From Vibrio metoecus (GTDB lineage Bacteria; Pseudomonadota; Gammaproteobacteria; Enterobacterales; Vibrionaceae): a stretch of DNA of 64,000 nucleotides. Under the pieces are notes generated by a model. It searched no databases. It was not told the origin of the DNA and saw nothing but the letters and a program-made list of their open reading frames with translations. Below are positions 25,657 through 36,207 of the stretch, in pieces. How positions within the stretch are numbered: position 1 is the first letter of the stretch; each line of letters begins with the position of its first letter. The stretch lies in NCBI RefSeq assembly GCF_000696385.1, contig NZ_JJMN01000045.1, forward strand, positions 186,001 through 250,000, read 5' to 3'. The translations under genes were made by a program, and so were the position numbers.

Positions 25657-27652
25657 TGAATACTGTGAGCCTTCCCCATCCCAACAAAATGAAACTCCCG
25701 ACAAGCTCTCTGCTCTTGGTTGTGGTTTTCTGTCTGATTGCCGTGTTGCTGCAGACAACCGCACCTTATTCGCAAGGTATTAGCCTCATTTGGGATACCG
25801 TGTGGCACTTTGACCAGAGCAATTATCAGCATGTGATCACCTACCTGACTTATCTGCCACGGCTTTGTGTTGCGCTGCTATGTGGCTTTGCCCTCGCAGT
25901 AGCAGGGTGTGTCATGCAGTTTGTACTGCGTAACCCGATAGCGTCACCGACCACACTTGGGGTGGCAACAGGGGCTGAGCTCGGCATGGTACTGAGTTTG
26001 CTGCTGCTTCCAACGGGGTTGGCAATACCTAACTTCATACCTGCCTTTTTAGGTGGCTGCTTCGCAACTGGGTTGGTGTTTTTGCTCAGTGCCAGCCGTG
26101 GTTTTGCTCCACTGCACATGATCTTAGCGGGCATGGTAGTTAACCTCTTCTTTGGCTCACTCAATACCATGCTGCTGATGCTGCACGAGCAAAAACTACA
26201 CCAGTGTTTTTGTTTGGGGAGCGGGATCACTCAACCAAAATGGCTGGAATAGCACGCAAGTTCTACTGCCTTTAATCACTCTCCCAACACTACTATTACT
26301 GATGCTGCAACGCCCACTGTCCGCGCTGCAATTTGGGGATGGCGTGGCTTCGTCTTTAGGTGTCAACATCAAGCAGATCAAACTACTCTGTCTTGGGTTG
26401 GCGATATTCATTACCGCGGCAGTGGTCAGTGAAGTGGGCTTGATCGGTTTTATTGGGATCGTCGCTCCAGCCATCGCACGATTGCTCGGCATCCGACAAC
26501 TCACCGCCCAATTGCTGAGTAGTGGCGTGATTGGCGCACTGATGCTGTTGGTTGTCGATTTAACCATTCAACCTTTCTCTGGCGTGGGGGGAGAACTGCT
26601 GCCCACTGGTGCGATGACGGCCTTACTCGGTGCGCCTTTCCTATTGTGGCTACTGCAACGCACTAAACTGCTTTCCGAACTTCGGGCTCGTGAAGAGCCG
26701 GTTGAGCATTATCGAAAAATCAGTACCGCGCGAGTGTTCTTCATTATGCTGAGCCTACTTAGCTTAGTAACCCTGTGTGCGTTAGTGTTCGGGCAAGGGC
26801 AAACGGGCTGGAACCTAACCCTTAATCCAACATTGTTGGAGCTTCGTGCTCCCCGTGTGCTCACCGCACTCCTTGCGGGAATCGGACTGGCATTAGCGGG
26901 TACCCTCATTCAACGCCTATCCAATAATCCTATGGCAAGCCCAGAAGTACTTGGGCTGAGCTCCGGAGCTGCACTGGCCATTGTGCTCGGCAGTACATTC
27001 GGTATCTCGATTGAGCGTGATGAACAGATGCTGTTAGGGACATTAGGCGCGCTGACAGTCACCTCTTTGATTTGGCTTATCGGACGCAAACACAATTTTG
27101 CACCAAGCCAAACCTTATTGACGGGGATAGCCTTGAGCGCGGGGCTGGATGCCCTGCTGCGTGTTGTGATGAGCTCAGGACATGACAACGCCACGGCGCT
27201 GCTCACTTGGCTTTCTGGCTCCACCTATTTGGTTGCCACTGCCGATATCTATTTACTGGCGATAGGTGTTGGGCTCGTTGCTAGCGTGGCACTGTTGCTC
27301 GAACGATGGATTGCGATTATCGAATTGGGCGAAGTGGCCGCCCAAAGCCTCGGCATGAACGCCACTCAAGTTCGCTTGGTCTTGCTGCTGCTTGTTGCTG
27401 CACTCACCACACTCTGCACCACTAGTGATTGGCCCTTTAAGTTTTATCGGCTTACTAGCACCCCATATGGCACGTTCGCTACACCAATACCAACCGCGTG
27501 CACAAATGCTTACCGCCGCTTTGCTCGGCGCAATCGTGATGGTGCTGGCGGATTGGGTTGGACGTAATCTCTGGTTCCCTTGGCAATTCCCGGCTGGTCT
27601 GCTCGCTTCACTCATTGGTGGGGGTTACTTCCTGTATCTGATGAGGCGTTAA
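25653..27652 (+). CDS. Ferric-siderophore ABC permease, duplicated FhuB-like, two frameshifts
   Basis: A double-length permease of about 665 residues, two BtuC-like halves fused as in FhuB, with about 20 membrane segments. Half 1 has RLCVALLCGFALAVAG; half 2 has RVLTALLAGIGLALAG, and both carry the family's GFIGIVAP / SFIGLLAPH coupling segments. The frame breaks at 26201-26202 and at 27419-27420. In each case dropping one C (CC to C) restores the family sequence: LHSVFVWGAGSLN, and TTLCTLVIGPLSFIG. It is last in the ABC operon. A weak stem-loop follows at 27669-27692. Confidence 0.85.
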
Positions 27653-27668
27653 CCGTATGCGATCTTCT

Positions 27669-27692
27669 AGAAGGCTACGCCGTTAGCCTTCT
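27669..27692 (+). terminator. Weak stem-loop after the ABC importer operon
   Basis: agaaggct/agccttct with an 8-nt loop, 17 nt after the permease stop. No proper T-run follows, so termination is only possible. Confidence 0.4.
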
Positions 27693-27809
27693 CTGCTCTT
27701 CCTCATTCCCTGCTTTCTCAATACACATCTAACGAATTGATTTAATTATTCAATTAACTTTTTAACAAAAAATTCGCACAAATCTACAAAAACCTATTGA
27801 TCATGCAAA

Positions 27810-27824
27810 TGATAATAATTAGCA
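27810..27824. promoter_or_regulatory. Fur box at the iuc promoter
   Basis: tgataataattagca matches the 7-1-7 Fur consensus at 13 of 14 positions. It sits 25 nt before the iucA start, where Fur would block the iucABCD-iutA promoter under iron-rich conditions. Confidence 0.8.
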
Positions 27825-27848
27825 TTACCATACATTTTGATTAATAAG

Positions 27849-29660
27849 ATGGCGAGAAACGGAATGCATCGCAACAACGAGCGGATTAACCTAGAAAAAT
27901 CAAATGATTGGGCCAACAAAAATGAACCTTCTATCGCGTGTTTTCTCAATTCATTAGCCCGTGAGAGTCAATCAGTCCAACTACTTTATGGTGAAGATGG
28001 CAAACGTGTTTATCGACTCCCTCTGGCAAACTCAGACTCCATTACTATCCCTCTCAGTTATTTTTCTTCCCTTGGGAGCCATGAATATTGCTTGCCTGCA
28101 CTTTTGCATACGCAAGACAGCATTAAAACGCTGAGTGTTGAACAGCTCATTGAACACATAGTTAACGAGCCTGCACTCGTCGGCATCGTCAGCGAAGCGC
28201 AAAAAACCATTTTCACTCAACGAGTTCTAGAAAGTCATCGCAACACTGAACAGGCCATCGAACACTCTCCCTATCAACAGCAGTTATTTACCGAACAACT
28301 GGATTTTAAAACCGCAGAACAGGGGTTATTGATCGGCCACTCTTTCCACCCTGCCCCCAAAAGCCGTGAACAATTTAGTTTGAGCGATGCCAAACTCTAC
28401 TCACCCGAACTCGGTGGTCAATTCAAACTATTCTGGCTTAGCGTCGAACAATCACTTCTCACTAGCGGTAGCTCTGCTGACATTCATTTCAACCAGCGAT
28501 TTGCAGCACTTATCGCACATGAGCCTGCACTAGTTGACGCTTTGCAGAGTGCGCAGCAACAGGGTCATGGGCTGCTTCCCGTACATCCATGGCAATGGTA
28601 TGTCATGACAGAGAACCCATCCATTAAAGGCTACCTCGCCACCAAGCAAATCCAGAATCTAGGCCAACGCGGTGCAACTTGGTATCCAACCTCGTCCACG
28701 CGCTCACTTTACGCGCCGGGTTTGCCTTACATGCTCAAGTTCTCGCTCAGTGTCAAACTCACCAATTCCATCCGTAACCTGTCACTGAAAGAAGTGATTC
28801 GCGGAACAAGACTCAATGATCTGTTCCAGCACCCACAACTGGTACAACAGCTCGGTAACAGACGAGGTTTCCAGTTGATGCAAGAACCTGCCTATATTGG
28901 ACTGAAAGATCTGAACGGCAAAATCATTGACGAGAGTCTTGTGGCATTTCGAGACAATCCATTGATGGATTCTCCAGCAGAAGAAGCCGTGGTATTGGCA
29001 ACGCTCACCCAACAAAACCCATATGGTGGCAGTAGCCTTGTGGCGGCGCGCATTCAGCATTACGCCACACAACAACACCTTTCTTCACACCAAGCTGCCA
29101 GCCTATGGTTTGATGCTTATTGCCGCCATGCCGTTGTGTCTTTGTTCCACTTGCAGGCCAATTTGGGGATTGTGTTTTTAGCCCACCAGCAAAATATCGT
29201 CATGCAGTTAGAGCAAGGCTTCCCAGTGGGTATGTACTATCGCGACTGCCAAGGCACTGGCTATACCGATTTGGCATTTAAGCTGTTTGGCGAACAACTT
29301 GGCGATCAAAAAGAAGCGCTCGAAAACTACTGGAACCAAGACAAAGTACGCCGCTACTTCGCTTACTACCTCATCATCAACTCCACCTTCAATCTGATTT
29401 CTGCGATCTGCGCGAATTTGGATGTGGAAGAGAGTGAGCTCATCGAGATTCTGTATCACAACCTCAACGCGCTGCTGCAAAGCGGAGTGAAGGATGATCT
29501 CTGCCTACGCTATGTTCTGACCAGTGAGGCGCTGTGCTGTAAAGGTAACTTTTTCTGTTACTTACAAAACTTTAATGAAAACTCCATTCCCGATCCGGCT
29601 GTGATCTATTTCGATTTACCTAACCCTCTGGCTCGTGTTGAGGAAATTGCTCATGTTTAA
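27849..29660 (+). CDS. iucA: Aerobactin synthase subunit IucA (NIS synthetase)
   Basis: About 603 residues. An NRPS-independent siderophore (NIS) synthetase that joins citrate to the first N6-acetyl-N6-hydroxylysine using ATP. Family signatures: LIGHSFHPAPKSREQF, LLPVHPWQW, STRSLYAP and MLKFSLSVKLTNSIRNL, and the later GSSLVAARI. The N-terminal FLNSLARE resembles FLNSLIRE of the E. coli protein. Start at ATG 27849 or 27864. It is first in iucABCD-iutA, 25 nt after a strong Fur box, and overlaps iucB by 8 nt. Intact. Confidence 0.95.
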   Translation: MARNGMHRNNERINLEKSNDWANKNEPSIACFLNSLARESQSVQLLYGEDGKRVYRLPLANSDSITIPLSYFSSLGSHEYCLPALLHTQDSIKTLSVEQLIEHIVNEPALVGIVSEAQKTIFTQRVLESHRNTEQAIEHSPYQQQLFTEQLDFKTAEQGLLIGHSFHPAPKSREQFSLSDAKLYSPELGGQFKLFWLSVEQSLLTSGSSADIHFNQRFAALIAHEPALVDALQSAQQQGHGLLPVHPWQWYVMTENPSIKGYLATKQIQNLGQRGATWYPTSSTRSLYAPGLPYMLKFSLSVKLTNSIRNLSLKEVIRGTRLNDLFQHPQLVQQLGNRRGFQLMQEPAYIGLKDLNGKIIDESLVAFRDNPLMDSPAEEAVVLATLTQQNPYGGSSLVAARIQHYATQQHLSSHQAASLWFDAYCRHAVVSLFHLQANLGIVFLAHQQNIVMQLEQGFPVGMYYRDCQGTGYTDLAFKLFGEQLGDQKEALENYWNQDKVRRYFAYYLIINSTFNLISAICANLDVEESELIEILYHNLNALLQSGVKDDLCLRYVLTSEALCCKGNFFCYLQNFNENSIPDPAVIYFDLPNPLARVEEIAHV

Positions 29661-30570
29661 GTTTAATACCTTCATTTTTAGCACCGATCCTCAACCGATT
29701 ATTGAATTGACCCTGCACGCCAGTGATTTGGTTTGCTCTGAAATTGCCCCGCAGCTCATGCGCGAAATTGATCAGTTGTTCAGCCAAGATAAACAGATTG
29801 AAGCGCTGAAAGTGGTGGCTCGTGACCCTGAGATTCAAACATGGATTGAGCAACTCTTACCTTTGATTGATCAAAAGGTATCTCGCTGCGTTTTTTACCA
29901 ATTGCCACTCGCTTGGCACCAACACAAACCGTCAAGCAATTTCCCACTGCAGCTTATTCAGTCCAACAACCAGTACCGCCATCACCCTTTACGTCCGCCT
30001 ATGCCGCAAGGCCAGGTGTACCAAAGGTATGATTTTGATGCCGAGTTGAACGTCTGTTTCCGAGTGATTGAGCTGGATAAAGATCTGCAACGCTTCACAC
30101 GCTGGATGAACGACCCTCGCGTGGCGCATTTTTGGGAACAAGCATGGAGTGAAGAAAAACTCGCCGAATTTCTTGAGCAGCGCCTTGCTGATCCACACAT
30201 CATCCCGCTGATTGGCGAATTTAACGGTGAACCGTTTGGTTATGTGGAAGCCTATTGGGTTGCTGAAGATCGACTCAGCCCATACTACGCAGTAGAGAAT
30301 TATGACCGTGGCATCCATTTGCTTGTCGGCGAGCAAGCCTTCCGTGGCCCTAAATTTTTCAACGCTTGGATGCGCGCCATCAGCCACTACTTGTTTATTG
30401 ACGATGTTCGCACCAACCGCGTTGTGCTTGAGCCTCGTTCTGACAATGAACGCTTATTTAATCGCATCTTGCCACTGGGTTACCGCAAATGTTTTGAGTT
30501 CAATTTCCCCCATAAACGTTCGGCACTGCTGATGCTGACCCGTGAACAGTTTTTTGCGGAGCGGTGGTAA
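29653..30570 (+). CDS. iucB: N6-hydroxylysine O-acetyltransferase IucB
   Basis: About 305 residues. The C-terminal half is a GNAT-fold acetyltransferase (VIELDKDLQRFTRWMNDPRVAHFW..., GRGIHLLVG-type region YDRGIHLLVGEQAFRGPKF). It acetylates the hydroxylamine made by IucD, giving the hydroxamate arms of aerobactin. The ATG at 29653 has GAGGAAA upstream and overlaps the end of iucA; the stop overlaps the iucC start as TAATG. Intact. Confidence 0.94.
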   Translation: MFKFNTFIFSTDPQPIIELTLHASDLVCSEIAPQLMREIDQLFSQDKQIEALKVVARDPEIQTWIEQLLPLIDQKVSRCVFYQLPLAWHQHKPSSNFPLQLIQSNNQYRHHPLRPPMPQGQVYQRYDFDAELNVCFRVIELDKDLQRFTRWMNDPRVAHFWEQAWSEEKLAEFLEQRLADPHIIPLIGEFNGEPFGYVEAYWVAEDRLSPYYAVENYDRGIHLLVGEQAFRGPKFFNAWMRAISHYLFIDDVRTNRVVLEPRSDNERLFNRILPLGYRKCFEFNFPHKRSALLMLTREQFFAERW

Positions 30571-32339
30571 TGGATCAGTCAGCGCTACATCGTTACTGGG
30601 CAGTCGCCAATCAGAAGATGGTGGGCAAAATCCTCAGTGAGTTCGCTTATGAGCAAGCGTTTCAATTTGAGCCAACCGCACAGGGTTATCAGCTCAACTT
30701 AGAAAATGGCACACGTTATTGCTTTGCTGGCGAAGAGAATATTTGGGGGCAGGTCATGATGGACCCAACTTCAATTACCCGCCATGCCGAAATCGAGACG
30801 GAGCAGCCGATTTCTGCGGCGCTATTAATGCGCGATCTGCAACCTCTGCTCACAATGCCGGATGACGCCTTCGCCGAACATCTCGAAGATCTTAATGCCA
30901 CCTTACTCGGTGATTGCAAGCTGATGCAACGCAAGCAAGCCATGACAGCGCGAGATCTGGCCATGCTGCCGTGCGAGCAGCAGCAAACCTACTTTGATGG
31001 ACATCCGAAATTTGTGTTCAATAAAGGCCGCCGCGGTTGGGGCAGTGATGATTTGCAGCGGTATGCACCAGAAGCGGAACGCGCTTTCCAACTGGGTTGG
31101 GTCGCGGTTCATCACTCGATTTTGCAGCTCGCCACCAACGATGAAGTCACATGGCAAGCCTTACTGCAAAGCGCCATCACGCCCGATGAAATCAAGCAGA
31201 TGGACTGTTTGTTGGCTTCCTATCAGCTTGAACTTCATGATTATCGTTATGTTCCGGTTCATCCTTGGCAATGGAGCAATAAACTTGCCCTGCTGTTTGT
31301 ACGTGAAATCGCGACTAAGCAGTTAGTGTATTTAGGCGAGTTTGGCGATCACTTCTTGCCTCAACTGTCACTGCGTACCTTAAGTAATGTCACTCGTCCT
31401 GCGAGTTACGACATCAAGTTGCCGCTCACGGTAATGAACACCTCCTGCTACCGAGGGATTCCGGGGCGCTACATTTTGGCCGGCCCTACGGCTTCTGACT
31501 GGATAGATCAGGTGTTTAAGTCTGATCCCCTACTGATCGCGAAACAAGCCGAAGTGTTGCAAGAACCCGCAGCCGCCTTCGCCGCCCAAGCGGACTACGC
31601 TCTGCTGCCTAATGCTCCATACCGCTACCACGAACTGCTCGGGGTGATTTGGCGTGAATCGGCGGCTTCCAAATTAAAAGCTGGTGAACGCGCCATCTTA
31701 ATGGCAGCACTGATGGAAAGTGACAATCAAGGTCAACCACTGATTGCGGAATACGTCCAAGCCTCTGGGTTAACGCTCGAAGCTTGGCTCAGCAAACTAT
31801 TTGATGCGGTGGTCATTCCCTATTACCACCTGCTGTGCAAATACGGTGTCTCGCTGATTGCGCATGGGCAGAACGTCACTTTAGTGCTGGAGAACCACGC
31901 CCCGAAACGCATTCTGCTCAAGGATTTCCAAGGCGATATGCGCTTAGTGAGCAGTGAGTATCCAGAACAGGCTTCACTGGATGACAGCGTGAAAAAAGTC
32001 ACCGTTCGCCTGCCAGAACACCTGATTATTCATGACTTACAAACCGGGCATTTTGTTACCACGTTACGTTTTATTTCGCCCTTAGTGGCTAAATTGGGCT
32101 TCTCCGAGCCGCAGTTTTACCGCCTACTCGGGGAGCGACTGCAAGCTTACATGGCCGCACATCAAGAGTACCAACCAAGGTTTGAACAGTTCGACCTGTT
32201 TAAGCCGAGAATTCTACGCATCGGGCTGAACTTAGCCAAGTTTCGCCATAGTACAGATGCCAGCGCATCAAGGATGCTGCCTGACATGGATGACATGCTC
32301 AACAACCCATTGACCAAAGCACTGGAACACCAAGGCTAA
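30570..32339 (+). CDS. iucC: Aerobactin synthase IucC (NIS synthetase)
   Basis: About 589 residues, the second NIS synthetase. It adds the second hydroxamate arm to the IucA product to complete aerobactin. Signatures: GHPKFVFNKGRRGWG, YVPVHPWQW, LSLRTLSNVTRP and YDIKLPLTVMNTSCYRGIPGRYI, and LIAHGQN with KDFQGD near the C-terminus. The start ATG at 30570 overlaps the iucB stop. Intact. Confidence 0.95.
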   Translation: MDQSALHRYWAVANQKMVGKILSEFAYEQAFQFEPTAQGYQLNLENGTRYCFAGEENIWGQVMMDPTSITRHAEIETEQPISAALLMRDLQPLLTMPDDAFAEHLEDLNATLLGDCKLMQRKQAMTARDLAMLPCEQQQTYFDGHPKFVFNKGRRGWGSDDLQRYAPEAERAFQLGWVAVHHSILQLATNDEVTWQALLQSAITPDEIKQMDCLLASYQLELHDYRYVPVHPWQWSNKLALLFVREIATKQLVYLGEFGDHFLPQLSLRTLSNVTRPASYDIKLPLTVMNTSCYRGIPGRYILAGPTASDWIDQVFKSDPLLIAKQAEVLQEPAAAFAAQADYALLPNAPYRYHELLGVIWRESAASKLKAGERAILMAALMESDNQGQPLIAEYVQASGLTLEAWLSKLFDAVVIPYYHLLCKYGVSLIAHGQNVTLVLENHAPKRILLKDFQGDMRLVSSEYPEQASLDDSVKKVTVRLPEHLIIHDLQTGHFVTTLRFISPLVAKLGFSEPQFYRLLGERLQAYMAAHQEYQPRFEQFDLFKPRILRIGLNLAKFRHSTDASASRMLPDMDDMLNNPLTKALEHQG

Positions 32340-32405
32340 CTAACCACATAACCATAATTTTAGTGTTAACGAAGCCGACATTACCCAAAGAAAAGGATTG
32401 CTCTT

Positions 32406-33716
32406 ATGGAACACACTAACAACGCCAAACTTGATTTCGCCGGTGTCGGCGTCGGTCCATTTAACCTTAGCATTGCTGCCCTACTGGCGGACAAACCGCA
32501 AATTTCCGCACGCTTCTTTGAAAGCCGTGACCATTTTTCTTGGCATCCGGGATTACTGCTTGATAACACCCACATGCAAACCATGTTTTTGAAGGACTTG
32601 GTGAGCGCGGTGAATCCAGAAAGTCGCTACTCCTTCATCTCTTATCTGGTGAAGAACAAAAAGTTTTATCGTTTCTTATCTGCTGAACTCAAATGCATCA
32701 GCCGTCACGAGTTTTCAGACTACCTCGCTTGGGCGGCTCATCAGTTGGATAACGTTCAGTTTTCAACCCGAGTTGAACAGGTGGAATACACAGGCAACGC
32801 GTTTACGCTGCACACTAATCAAGGCACCTACCAAGCGAAAAATCTCTGCATTGGCACAGGCAAGGTTCCTTCAGTACCCGAATGCGCCAAAGCACACCTT
32901 GGTGAGCGCGTGTTCCACGCCGCAGACGTGGGGCTACAAGAGCGAAACTTCACTGGCAAACGTGTGCTGATCATTGGTGGCGGGCAAAGCGGTGCAGATA
33001 TTTTCATTAACGCTTTGCAGCAGAAATGGGGCAAACCCAAGTCACTCGACTGGCTATCTCGCCGCGCCAATTATCAACCTCTCGATGAAGCCGCGTTTAC
33101 CAATGAGTTTTTCGCGCCAGATTACGTCGATGCTTTCTTTCATTTGTCACCTAGCGTCAAACGTAAAGAGGTGGCAAACCAGAAACTGACCTCGGATGGA
33201 GTAACACAAAAAGCCTTGTTAACCATTTATCAAGAGCTTTACCACCGATTCGATGTACTCAAGGAAGACAAATGGATAAGGCTGCTGCCACACCGCTCTT
33301 TAACCCAAATGAGTGCACAAGGCAGTGCGTTCAAACTGACCGCCAGCAATGCACTGGGGCAATGTTTAGAAACGTACGAAGCAGACATCGTTATTCTGGC
33401 GACGGGCTTTGAAGCGCCCTATCCCGCCTGTTTGAACACGATTCTGCCGCTGCTCGACCTTGATGAACACAACCGCTACCAAATGACCCCAGATTTTGAG
33501 CTTAAGTGGGAAGGACAACAACGTAACAAGATCTTCGCCGTGAATGCTGGGATGCATAGCCATGGTATTGCCGAGCCGCAGCTTAGCCTTATGGCGTGGC
33601 GCAGTGCACGCATCATCAATCGCCTTGCGGGACAAACTATTTTCGATATCGACTCCGGAAAAGGAATGATTGATTGGCTATCACCAAGCGCCATCGCGAA
33701 GAAATTGGTCGCTTAA
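32406..33716 (+). CDS. iucD: L-lysine N6-monooxygenase IucD
   Basis: A 436-residue flavin-dependent N-hydroxylating monooxygenase. It has the FAD motif GVGVGPFNLS near the N-terminus, the family block HPGLLLDNTHMQTMFLKDLV, the NADPH-binding GGGQSGADIF, and the C-terminal ATGFEAPYP. It hydroxylates lysine, the first step of aerobactin synthesis. AAAGGA precedes the ATG. Follows iucC after 66 nt. Intact. Confidence 0.95.
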   Translation: MEHTNNAKLDFAGVGVGPFNLSIAALLADKPQISARFFESRDHFSWHPGLLLDNTHMQTMFLKDLVSAVNPESRYSFISYLVKNKKFYRFLSAELKCISRHEFSDYLAWAAHQLDNVQFSTRVEQVEYTGNAFTLHTNQGTYQAKNLCIGTGKVPSVPECAKAHLGERVFHAADVGLQERNFTGKRVLIIGGGQSGADIFINALQQKWGKPKSLDWLSRRANYQPLDEAAFTNEFFAPDYVDAFFHLSPSVKRKEVANQKLTSDGVTQKALLTIYQELYHRFDVLKEDKWIRLLPHRSLTQMSAQGSAFKLTASNALGQCLETYEADIVILATGFEAPYPACLNTILPLLDLDEHNRYQMTPDFELKWEGQQRNKIFAVNAGMHSHGIAEPQLSLMAWRSARIINRLAGQTIFDIDSGKGMIDWLSPSAIAKKLVA

Positions 33717-33819
33717 GCTCACTTTTTTGTCACTCACTCCAAAGGTGGGTGGCATTTCAATCAGCCCCGAACACCCAAGTGGTCTAAGGGCTTATTTTTA
33801 CCTACGTATAGAGAAGAAA

Positions 33820-35994
33820 ATGAAATCTACAAAAGGAAAATTGCTACCATCCACACCTTTGTCACTGTCTGCGGCAGCAATTGCCGTAGCCATTGTCATC
33901 TTTACCACGCCCGTTGTAGCAGAAGAACAGACATTATTTGACGAAATGGTGGTGGTTTCAAGTCGTACCCCGAAAGCGATCAGTGATATCCCGGGAACCG
34001 TTTGGTACATCGATTCAGAGCAGATTGAGCAAGAATATCGTGGTGGTAAAGCATTAGGCGAGATTCTCGCATCTGCCATTCCATCACTGGATGTCAGCTC
34101 AGGCGCACGGACCAACTACGGCCAAAATCTGCGTGGACGCAAAATGCTGGTGATGATCGACGGTGTATCCCTCGAATCTTCACGTCAAATCAGTCGCCAT
34201 ATGGACTCGATCGACCCGTTTAACATTGAACGTATCGAAGTGCTTTCTGGTGCAACGTCTATCTACGGTGCGGGCGCATCAGGCGGTGTAATCAACATCA
34301 TCACCAAGAAAGCGACAAGCCAAGAGCTCGAATTTGAATCTTACGTCGGCGCAACGTCTGGTTTTAATTCTAGCGAAGATTTTGACTACAAGGTCGGCCA
34401 ATCCATCTCTGGCGGCAACGATAAAGTTCAAGCCCGCGCTTCTGTGGTGTATACCGAAACCCAAGGTTTCTTTGATGCCAACGGCGATATCGTCACACCC
34501 GACATTTCACAAGGCTCTCTGCAATTCAACCAAACCGTTGATTTGATGACGACTGTGGGTGTGAATATTTCTGAAACTCAAAAACTCAACCTGTTGGCGC
34601 AATACTATGATAGCCAGCAAGACTCCCCTTACGGCCTGTACATCGTCAATAATAAGTTTGTGGACGTGAGAAACGGCTTTGACTCAGACCGCGAACACGG
34701 CACGGAACGTATGATGCTGAGTGCGTCTTACGTCAATGATGAATTCTTGAATCACCAACTGATTGCAGAAGCCTCCTACCGTAAAGAAGATCAAACTTAT
34801 ACCCCTTACTACCAGTCTTCTGGCCAGCAAATCACGGATGTCATCTCACTCAAGGCCGCTCTGGCAAAGAATTTTGACAAACTGAATCTGGTGTATGGGA
34901 TTGATGCTTATCAAGATCAGTTAGACAGCAACCAAGCCCTGTATGACAAAACCATCGCCAACAACTCAGGAAACCTCATCAACCGTACTTACGCGCAAGT
35001 GGGCCGTTACCCAGGGATTAAAGTAGGTTCTGTCGCCGGCTTTGTTCAAGCAGGTTACGACATCACTGACGACTGGTCAGTCGAAGGTGGCTTCCGTTAC
35101 CAGCATATGGTCAATAAAATCGATGACTTCGTAGGCTACCAGCAGCAGAAGAACATCGCTGAAGGTAAAGGGACTTCTGCCGATGCCGTACCGGGAGGAG
35201 AAACTGATTACAACGTGGGTCTGTTCAACTTAGGCACGCTCTATCATCTCAATAACCACTCGCAAGTGTGGGCTAACTTCTCACAAGGCTTCGATCTAGC
35301 TGACCCTGCGAAATACTACGGCCAAGGCAACTACAAACTGGTCGGCAGCCATTGGACGTTGCAAGACAGCATCAATGTCGAAAGCTCTAAGATGTCAGGC
35401 ATTAAAACCAACAGCGTTGAGTTGGGCTACCGTTTAGAAAAAGACAGTTTCAACCTACAAACCGCGGCCTACTATTCCACCTCGGATAAATCCGTTTCTT
35501 ACAACAAGCAAACCTTATTGATTGAAGAAGTGGAAGATAAGAAACGTGTTTACGGCCTTGAGGCCATGGCGTCTTACTGGGTACACACCAACGTTCAATT
35601 GGGTGCGTCAGGTCACTACGTGGTCTCGAAAGTCAAAGGCGATAACGGCTGGGAAGACATGACAGCAGGCGAAGCCAGCACATCAAAAGCCAGTGCTTGG
35701 GCAGGTTGGTATGATGCGGATCTGGCGGTTAAGTTACAGAGCCAAACCATGTTTGACTACAACGATAATGCGCAAAACAAATTGGACGGTTATACCATCT
35801 TTGACTTAGTCGGTAGCTATCAATTGCCTGTGGGCAGCCTCGGTTTTGGTGTACTCAACCTGTTTGACCACGACTACACCACCATTTGGGGTCAACGTGC
35901 GCAGATCGTTTATTCTGCTCACTACGATGCTGCTGCGTATGACTACAAAGGCCGTGGACGTACTTATACTCTGAACTACCAAGTGAAGTTCTAA
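33820..35994 (+). CDS. iutA: Ferric-aerobactin TonB-dependent receptor IutA
   Basis: A 724-residue outer-membrane receptor. After a signal peptide (MKSTKGKLLPSTPLSLSAAA, cleavage near VVA) comes the TonB box region (EMVVVSSRTPKAISDIPG), a plug domain with GRKMLVMIDGVSLESSRQ and YGAGASGGVINIITKK, and a 22-strand barrel ending in an aromatic residue (YQVKF). I start at ATG 33820, where GAGAAGAA lies upstream and a signal peptide follows; the frame is open back to 33670 inside iucD but that part is not receptor-like. It closes the iuc operon. Intact. Confidence 0.94.
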   Translation: MKSTKGKLLPSTPLSLSAAAIAVAIVIFTTPVVAEEQTLFDEMVVVSSRTPKAISDIPGTVWYIDSEQIEQEYRGGKALGEILASAIPSLDVSSGARTNYGQNLRGRKMLVMIDGVSLESSRQISRHMDSIDPFNIERIEVLSGATSIYGAGASGGVINIITKKATSQELEFESYVGATSGFNSSEDFDYKVGQSISGGNDKVQARASVVYTETQGFFDANGDIVTPDISQGSLQFNQTVDLMTTVGVNISETQKLNLLAQYYDSQQDSPYGLYIVNNKFVDVRNGFDSDREHGTERMMLSASYVNDEFLNHQLIAEASYRKEDQTYTPYYQSSGQQITDVISLKAALAKNFDKLNLVYGIDAYQDQLDSNQALYDKTIANNSGNLINRTYAQVGRYPGIKVGSVAGFVQAGYDITDDWSVEGGFRYQHMVNKIDDFVGYQQQKNIAEGKGTSADAVPGGETDYNVGLFNLGTLYHLNNHSQVWANFSQGFDLADPAKYYGQGNYKLVGSHWTLQDSINVESSKMSGIKTNSVELGYRLEKDSFNLQTAAYYSTSDKSVSYNKQTLLIEEVEDKKRVYGLEAMASYWVHTNVQLGASGHYVVSKVKGDNGWEDMTAGEASTSKASAWAGWYDADLAVKLQSQTMFDYNDNAQNKLDGYTIFDLVGSYQLPVGSLGFGVLNLFDHDYTTIWGQRAQIVYSAHYDAAAYDYKGRGRTYTLNYQVKF

Positions 35995-36002
35995 TTCAAG
36001 CG

Positions 36003-36040
36003 GCAGTCACTCCATTGAGGAGTGGCTGCTACTTTGTTTT
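36003..36040 (+). terminator. Terminator of iucABCD-iutA
   Basis: gcagtcactcc/ggagtggctgc with a 5-nt loop (one G-U pair), followed by ACTTTGTTTTC. It starts 9 nt after the iutA stop. Confidence 0.75.
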
Positions 36041-36165
36041 CTCAATTCTTCTGTCCTGTATCCGGCCTATTCTCAATACATTGGATAGTCACCATCCTGC
36101 TATTCCACTCTTTGTGTTATGCGCAAGAGGGTGGCTCACACCAGCAAAATAAAACCGCAGAAATG

Positions 36166-36200
36166 AAAAAGCGCCAGCAAGAATTAACTTGCTGGCGCTT
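36166..36200 (-). terminator. Terminator of the tRNA-Arg gene
   Basis: A 13-bp stem (aagcgccagcaag with its complement) and 6-nt loop, followed on the minus strand by TTTTTCATTT. It begins 8 nt after the tRNA 3' end. Confidence 0.8.
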
Positions 36201-36207
36201 AGAATAA

